Shown piece after piece: positions 60,270 to 64,000 of a stretch of DNA of 64,000 bases; position 1 is the stretch's first letter; every line of letters begins with the position of its first letter. The stretch spans positions 1 to 64,000 of the forward strand of contig MEOL01000045.1 in assembly GCA_001769215.1 (NCBI GenBank), given 5' to 3'. Position numbers and translations under genes: made by a program. The notes beneath the pieces were generated by a model, which worked only from the letters and a program-made list of their open reading frames with translations, did not search any database and was not told the origin of the DNA. This stretch comes from Bacteroidetes bacterium GWF2_41_31. Its GTDB lineage: Bacteria > Bacteroidota > Bacteroidia > Bacteroidales > F082.

Positions 60270-61253
60270 TTAGATCAGCAGGTAGAACAGCGCTGAAGCT
60301 TCGATGCCAACAGATTGAAGTTGCGTTTCAAGATATTGGATGTTCGTGTTCATGGCCTGCGGATGGTGTGGTTTGTTGATGAGTTGTTGTTGGATCGATT
60401 GTATTAATGATTTAGGTAAAATGGTTGATTGCAACTGCAAAGCTACAATTATTCCCTTTTTTACTTCCAAATTGAGCTCGGCCTTTCGACCCAGCAAATT
60501 ACCTGATTTATTAAACTGATAAGCAGTGGAGTAGCCGTAATTCCAGTCAGGAGTCCTATATTTTTCAATCACCAGACGCTGAATTTCTTCCCTTTCTGAT
60601 GCGGTAAAAGTCCGTGATTGGGTGATGGAAAAATAACCTTCTAAAAACTGTTTAAACTGCAGTTGAAATTCGCTTAATGCCTGAATTCCGGGAAGCAACG
60701 TTTGGAGGTTGATGATTTCGGAACGTACTGATTTGATGGATTTATCCTGAATCAAGGCTTCCGTTGGCCGGATGGACTGTTCCAGTTTGTTCAGATCGGT
60801 ATTAAACAACAAGGTGCCATGGTGCAAAACCCTGTTTTTAAATACATGGGCCGCGTTGCCCGAAAACTTCCTGCCGTTTACAGCCAGATTGGTTTTCCCG
60901 TGAAAAGTGACTTCCAGTCCAAACTGTTTTAAAAACAGGATGATGGGTTCTGCAAACTGGTGAAAATCAATGGAGCGCTCCTGGTTTTCAACGGTGGTAA
61001 TCACACTGTAGTTGAGGTTGCCGTGATCGTGATATACCGTTCCGCCACCTGAAATTCGGCGTATCACCGGAATCTGATGCTTGAAAACAAATGCATGATT
61101 GACCTCGGCCATGGCATTCTGGTGTTTCCCCAGCACCAGCGATGGTTGGTTTTCCCAGAGCATCAAAATATCTTCGGAACAATTTTTTAACGCGACTTCT
61201 TCGGCAGCAAGGTTAAACCAGGGGTCGGTGCTTTGTTTGTCGAGGTAGATCAT
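60270..61253 (-). CDS. lplA: Lipoate-protein ligase
   Basis: A 327-residue BPL/LplA-fold ligase. The ATG at 61253 (MIYLDKQSTDPWFNLAAEE) gives the normal N-terminus and lies 7 bases after the folP stop. The lipoate/ATP-binding loop RRISGGGTVYHDHGNLNYSV (about 70-89) and the Lys in HGKTNLAVNGRKFSGNAA (about 135-152) are the family hallmarks, and a C-terminal accessory domain follows. It attaches lipoate to 2-oxoacid dehydrogenases and GcvH. Confidence 0.92.
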   Translation of the reverse strand: MIYLDKQSTDPWFNLAAEEVALKNCSEDILMLWENQPSLVLGKHQNAMAEVNHAFVFKHQIPVIRRISGGGTVYHDHGNLNYSVITTVENQERSIDFHQFAEPIILFLKQFGLEVTFHGKTNLAVNGRKFSGNAAHVFKNRVLHHGTLLFNTDLNKLEQSIRPTEALIQDKSIKSVRSEIINLQTLLPGIQALSEFQLQFKQFLEGYFSITQSRTFTASEREEIQRLVIEKYRTPDWNYGYSTAYQFNKSGNLLGRKAELNLEVKKGIIVALQLQSTILPKSLIQSIQQQLINKPHHPQAMNTNIQYLETQLQSVGIEASALFYLLI

Positions 61254-61260
61254 AACGGGT

Positions 61261-62094
61261 TTATTCTGAAACGTTTTGATACATCGCCACCAGTTTGATA
61301 CACTCAACGGCCTCTTTCACATCATGAACCCGCAACAGATTGGCCCCGTTTTGCAGGGCAAAGGTATTTAGTACGCTGGTTCCATTCAGCGCATCAGCAG
61401 GGCGGGTGTTCAATACTTTGTTGATCATGGATTTTCGCGAAACTCCGGCGAGTAATGGCAATTGGTTGATGCGCAGGGTTCCCAGGTTTTTTAACAGCTG
61501 ATAGTTGGCTTCCAGTGATTTACCAAATCCAAAACCGGGATCGAGGATTATTTGATGGGCTCCCAGCATCGTTAGTTCGGTGACTTTTCGTTTAAAAAAG
61601 TCGGCCACTTCCGTGACAACGGCACCCTGCATTGGATGCTGCTGCATGGTTTGTGGCGTGCCGTGCATGTGCATCAGTACATAGGGAACCTGATGTTGAG
61701 CAATGATTTGGAACATCTCGCCATCCAGTTCACCTCCACTGATATCGTTGATGATGGAGGCTCCGTTTTCGATGCAAATCCGGGCCACCCGGGCACGAAA
61801 AGTATCAATGCTAAACCAGGTTTCGGGAAAGTTTTTTACCAGCTGTTGCAGGATAGGAACCACGCGGTTGATTTCTTCTCCTTCGCTTACCTCCGGCGCA
61901 CCTGGACGCGTTGAAACCCCGCCTATATCGATGATGCGCGCTCCCTCATTCAGCATGTTAGCACACGATTCCAGGATGTTATCTGTTTGCTGGTGTTTGC
62001 CTCCGTCGAAAAACGAATCGGGCGTCAGGTTGAGAATTCCCATCACAATGGGCATACTTAAATCAAGCGTTCGGCCGTTGCAGGATAAATTCAT
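61261..62094 (-). CDS. folP: Dihydropteroate synthase
   Basis: A 277-residue TIM-barrel enzyme joining p-aminobenzoate to dihydropterin pyrophosphate in folate synthesis. The ATG at 62094 (MNLSCNGRTLDLS) is chosen; a longer frame adds 21 unconserved residues. The two pterin-binding signatures are clear: MGILNLTPDSFFDGGKH (about 17-33) and IIDIGGVSTRPGA (about 53-65); DPGFGFGKS and GVSRKSM follow. It is transcribed divergently from the DUF1599 gene. Confidence 0.96.
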   Translation of the reverse strand: MNLSCNGRTLDLSMPIVMGILNLTPDSFFDGGKHQQTDNILESCANMLNEGARIIDIGGVSTRPGAPEVSEGEEINRVVPILQQLVKNFPETWFSIDTFRARVARICIENGASIINDISGGELDGEMFQIIAQHQVPYVLMHMHGTPQTMQQHPMQGAVVTEVADFFKRKVTELTMLGAHQIILDPGFGFGKSLEANYQLLKNLGTLRINQLPLLAGVSRKSMINKVLNTRPADALNGTSVLNTFALQNGANLLRVHDVKEAVECIKLVAMYQNVSE

Positions 62095-62178
62095 GTTGTT
62101 TTCAGCAAATGTTGTACTTTTATGGCCCATTTCGGAGTGGTTCAAAATGTTCAACAAAGGTAGAATTTAAGGCTTATC

Positions 62179-62736
62179 ATGTCCATGAAAAAAGATACTT
62201 CAAAACAATTTTCCCAAATTATACAGATGTGCCAGGAGGTGTTTGAGGCCAAACAAAAGGACTATGGCACCGCGTGGCGGATCCTCAGATTGGAGAGTTT
62301 AACCGATCAGATTTATATCAAAGCCAACAGAATCAGGAGTATCCAGATAAAAGGCGATCAGAAAATTGATGAAGGCATCGTTCCCGAATTTATCGGAATT
62401 GTGAATTATTCGGTGATGGCCCTGATACAGCTTGAAAAAGGCATTGCAGAGTCTGCCGATATGAATGCACAGGAAGCGGTAAGCCATTTCACCAAACACC
62501 TGGTGGCGGCCCGTGACCTGATGATGGACAAAAACCACGATTATGACGAAGCCTGGCGCAATATGCGGATTTCATCGCTCACCGACATCGTGCTGATGAA
62601 GCTATTGCGCATCAAGCAAATTGAAGACAACCAGGGAAAAACCACCGTTTCGGAAGGCCTGGATGCCAATTATCAGGACATCATCAATTATTCCATTTTT
62701 GCACTCATTAAACTGACCATAGAGCATGATTCGTAA
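62179..62736 (+). CDS. DUF1599 protein (internal duplication)
   Basis: A 185-residue protein with two similar halves: VFEAKQKDYGTAWRILRLESLTDQ (about 17-40) and LMMDKNHDYDEAWRNMRISSLTD (about 114-136), each followed by a KxxRI helix and a NYSxxALI helix. This is the DUF1599 (nucleotide-modification-associated) family. The DYxxAW and KxxRI motifs resemble MazG/all-alpha NTP pyrophosphohydrolase helices, but no function is proven. It overlaps the next gene by 11 bases. Confidence 0.85.
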   Translation: MSMKKDTSKQFSQIIQMCQEVFEAKQKDYGTAWRILRLESLTDQIYIKANRIRSIQIKGDQKIDEGIVPEFIGIVNYSVMALIQLEKGIAESADMNAQEAVSHFTKHLVAARDLMMDKNHDYDEAWRNMRISSLTDIVLMKLLRIKQIEDNQGKTTVSEGLDANYQDIINYSIFALIKLTIEHDS

Positions 62737-63859
62737 GAAAGCAGCAGAACGTGAGCCCCTTTGGCTAAAAGTTATCCGGATATTTACAGGACTGGTTTTT
62801 GTGTTTTCATCTACCGTTAAAGGAGTCGATCCCATGGGAACGGCCTATCGGGTAGAAGATTACCTGCTGGTTTATGGCTGGACATCGCTGATGGATTATG
62901 CCCTGATGTTGGGCGTTTTTTTGATTATTATTGAGTTCTTGATCGGTGTGGCGCTCATTTTTAAATTGAAATCATCACTGGCGACGTTTGGGTTGTTATT
63001 GATTATGGTCATTTTTACGGTGGTCACCTATCTTGATGCCCTCTACAACATGGTTCCCGATTGCGGGTGTTTTGGCGATGCCGTGAAACTCACCAACTGG
63101 CAAACATTTTATAAAAACATTTTTCTGATTGTATTGGCCGTGCTGATTTTTTCGTACCGCAAACGGCTGAAATTGAACCTACCACCTGTGCTTCAGTGGA
63201 TAATTCTGGTGGTGTTTATTGGCGGATATTCCTGGTTTGTGATCACCAATTGCCATCACCTGCCCATGGTTGATTTCCGCGACTGGAAAGTGGGCAACGA
63301 CATGAAATCCGAAGGTCTCGACCAGGTAAAAACCTATGTAAAATATAAGAATAACCAAACCGGGGAGGAGCAGGAGTTTCTGTCGCCCGATTACCCATGG
63401 AACGATTCCACCTGGATGTCGCAATGGACGTTTGTGGATCAGCGTATCGACGATTCGCAGCGGGTGCTGAAACACCATGTGTTGTTGGAAGATGAAGCGG
63501 GAAACGACCTGACGGCCGAAATTTTTGAAAATCCGGACTTTCAGATGGTGCTGATTTCCAACGATTTGGATGCCGCTTCCACCATGGGGCTTACCCGGGC
63601 TTCTGCCATCGAATTCGAAGCTTCCAAACTGGATGTCCCGATGGTGCTGGTTTCCAGTTCATCTTTCGAAAAAATGGACGAAATTAAAAAGGATTATCAC
63701 CTGAATATGGAATCCTTGATTGCGGATGAAACCGAGCTGAAAGCCATGATCAGGTCAAATCCCGGATTGATGTTGCTGCACAACGGAATTGTCATCAAAA
63801 AATGGCATTACCATGATTTTCCCGATAAGGAGGAACTGGTAACGATACTCACTCCATGA
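62726..63859 (+). CDS. DoxX-like membrane protein with C-terminal thioredoxin-like domain
   Basis: A 377-residue protein of the BT_3928-like Bacteroidota family. Four DoxX/MauE-like helices come first (about 12-150; FTGLVFVFSSTVKGVDP, then a Cys pair in DCGCFGDAV), followed by another helix (about 155-172) and an extracytoplasmic thioredoxin-like domain (about 240-377; FQMVLISNDLDAAS, ... GLMLLHNGIVIKKWHYHDFP) without a CxxC active site. A role in disulfide or quinone redox is inferred. It overlaps both neighbours, so it belongs to one operon. Confidence 0.82.
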   Translation: MIRKKAAEREPLWLKVIRIFTGLVFVFSSTVKGVDPMGTAYRVEDYLLVYGWTSLMDYALMLGVFLIIIEFLIGVALIFKLKSSLATFGLLLIMVIFTVVTYLDALYNMVPDCGCFGDAVKLTNWQTFYKNIFLIVLAVLIFSYRKRLKLNLPPVLQWIILVVFIGGYSWFVITNCHHLPMVDFRDWKVGNDMKSEGLDQVKTYVKYKNNQTGEEQEFLSPDYPWNDSTWMSQWTFVDQRIDDSQRVLKHHVLLEDEAGNDLTAEIFENPDFQMVLISNDLDAASTMGLTRASAIEFEASKLDVPMVLVSSSSFEKMDEIKKDYHLNMESLIADETELKAMIRSNPGLMLLHNGIVIKKWHYHDFPDKEELVTILTP

Positions 63860-64000
63860 TTCGCTATCTTACAAAACGGCTGGTCTATGGTATCCTGGTG
63901 ATGTGGGGGGTAGCCACCGTGATTTTCTTCTTATTTAATATCCTTCCGGGCGATCCTGCCCGCATGTTGTTGGGCCAGCGTGCTGATATATCATCCGTTG
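63856..64000 (+). CDS. ABC transporter permease, DppB/OppB family (partial, runs off the window)
   Basis: The first 48 codons are present; the ATG at 63856 overlaps the previous stop (ATGA). The peptide MIRYLTKRLVYGILVMWGVA, then TVIFFLFNILPGDPARMLLGQ is the typical N-terminus of oligopeptide/dipeptide/nickel ABC permease B subunits, with the first helix and the LPGDP motif. Confidence 0.88.
   Translation, partial: MIRYLTKRLVYGILVMWGVATVIFFLFNILPGDPARMLLGQRADISSV

Overview
The window looks like a chromosome segment of a facultatively or microaerobically respiring member of the Bacteroidota, probably Bacteroidales/Marinilabiliales. The evidence is the family content (TonB receptor with carboxypeptidase-like plug extension, DUF4249, DUF2141, DUF1599, DoxX plus thioredoxin-like protein), several -7 elements of the Bacteroidota form TAnnTTTG, general lack of Shine-Dalgarno sequences, and AT-rich intergenic DNA.

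Region 1 (1-24.2 kb) is a nitrogen-oxide and sulfur respiration locus. A minus-strand NO-stress group (Rrf2 regulator, Ric di-iron repair protein, DUF2249 protein, start of a membrane protein) carries matching palindromic operators. On the plus strand lie a diheme cytochrome c, narGHJI, an unusual narK, a DoxX protein and two Crp/Fnr-type regulators with N-terminal cysteine clusters. A convergent minus-strand operon holds a porin, nrfH, nrfA and the ResB/CcsA cytochrome c maturation pair. Together they would take nitrate to nitrite to ammonium (DNRA) and handle the NO by-product. Next is a second minus-strand operon led by an ArsR-rhodanese fusion regulator, with an SQR-like flavoprotein, a heme lipoprotein, a porin and two DsrE proteins, ending in a broken methyltransferase gene.

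Region 2 (24.5-39.2 kb) is cell-envelope and efflux. One group has LpxR, DUF2141, a metallophosphoesterase lipoprotein, a beta-barrel and an OMPLA-like protein. The other is TetR - membrane protein - TetR - TolC - TonB receptor - DUF4249 - RND adaptor - RND pump. Both full-length TetR genes have near-perfect 20-bp palindromes just upstream that share the core TGAATATTC.

Region 3 (39.3-56.3 kb) is an accessory defence island that ends at a tRNA-Arg gene. From the tRNA inward it holds a tyrosine recombinase, an excisionase-type HTH protein, a BT4734/DUF3987 replication-type protein with TTTGCAAA repeats, a three-copy degenerate CRISPR-like array, a complete type I RM system (hsdR-hsdM-hsdS), KAP NTPase, UDG-like and SIR2-like genes, then a probable toxin-antitoxin-SecB chaperone module. 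The 3' end of hsdS and the 3' end of the UDG-like gene each occur a second time as remnants, in the same order and orientation. The island therefore looks like two stacked versions of one 'hsdS - variable cargo - UDG-like' locus.

Region 4 (56.4-64.0 kb) is core metabolism: folP, lipoate-protein ligase, a DUF1338 2-oxoadipate dioxygenase-like protein next to a YdiJ-type D-2-hydroxyglutarate/lactate dehydrogenase, then DUF1599, a DoxX/thioredoxin-like protein and the start of a peptide-type ABC permease on the plus strand.

All calls come from reading motifs, lengths and context by eye; no database search was run.
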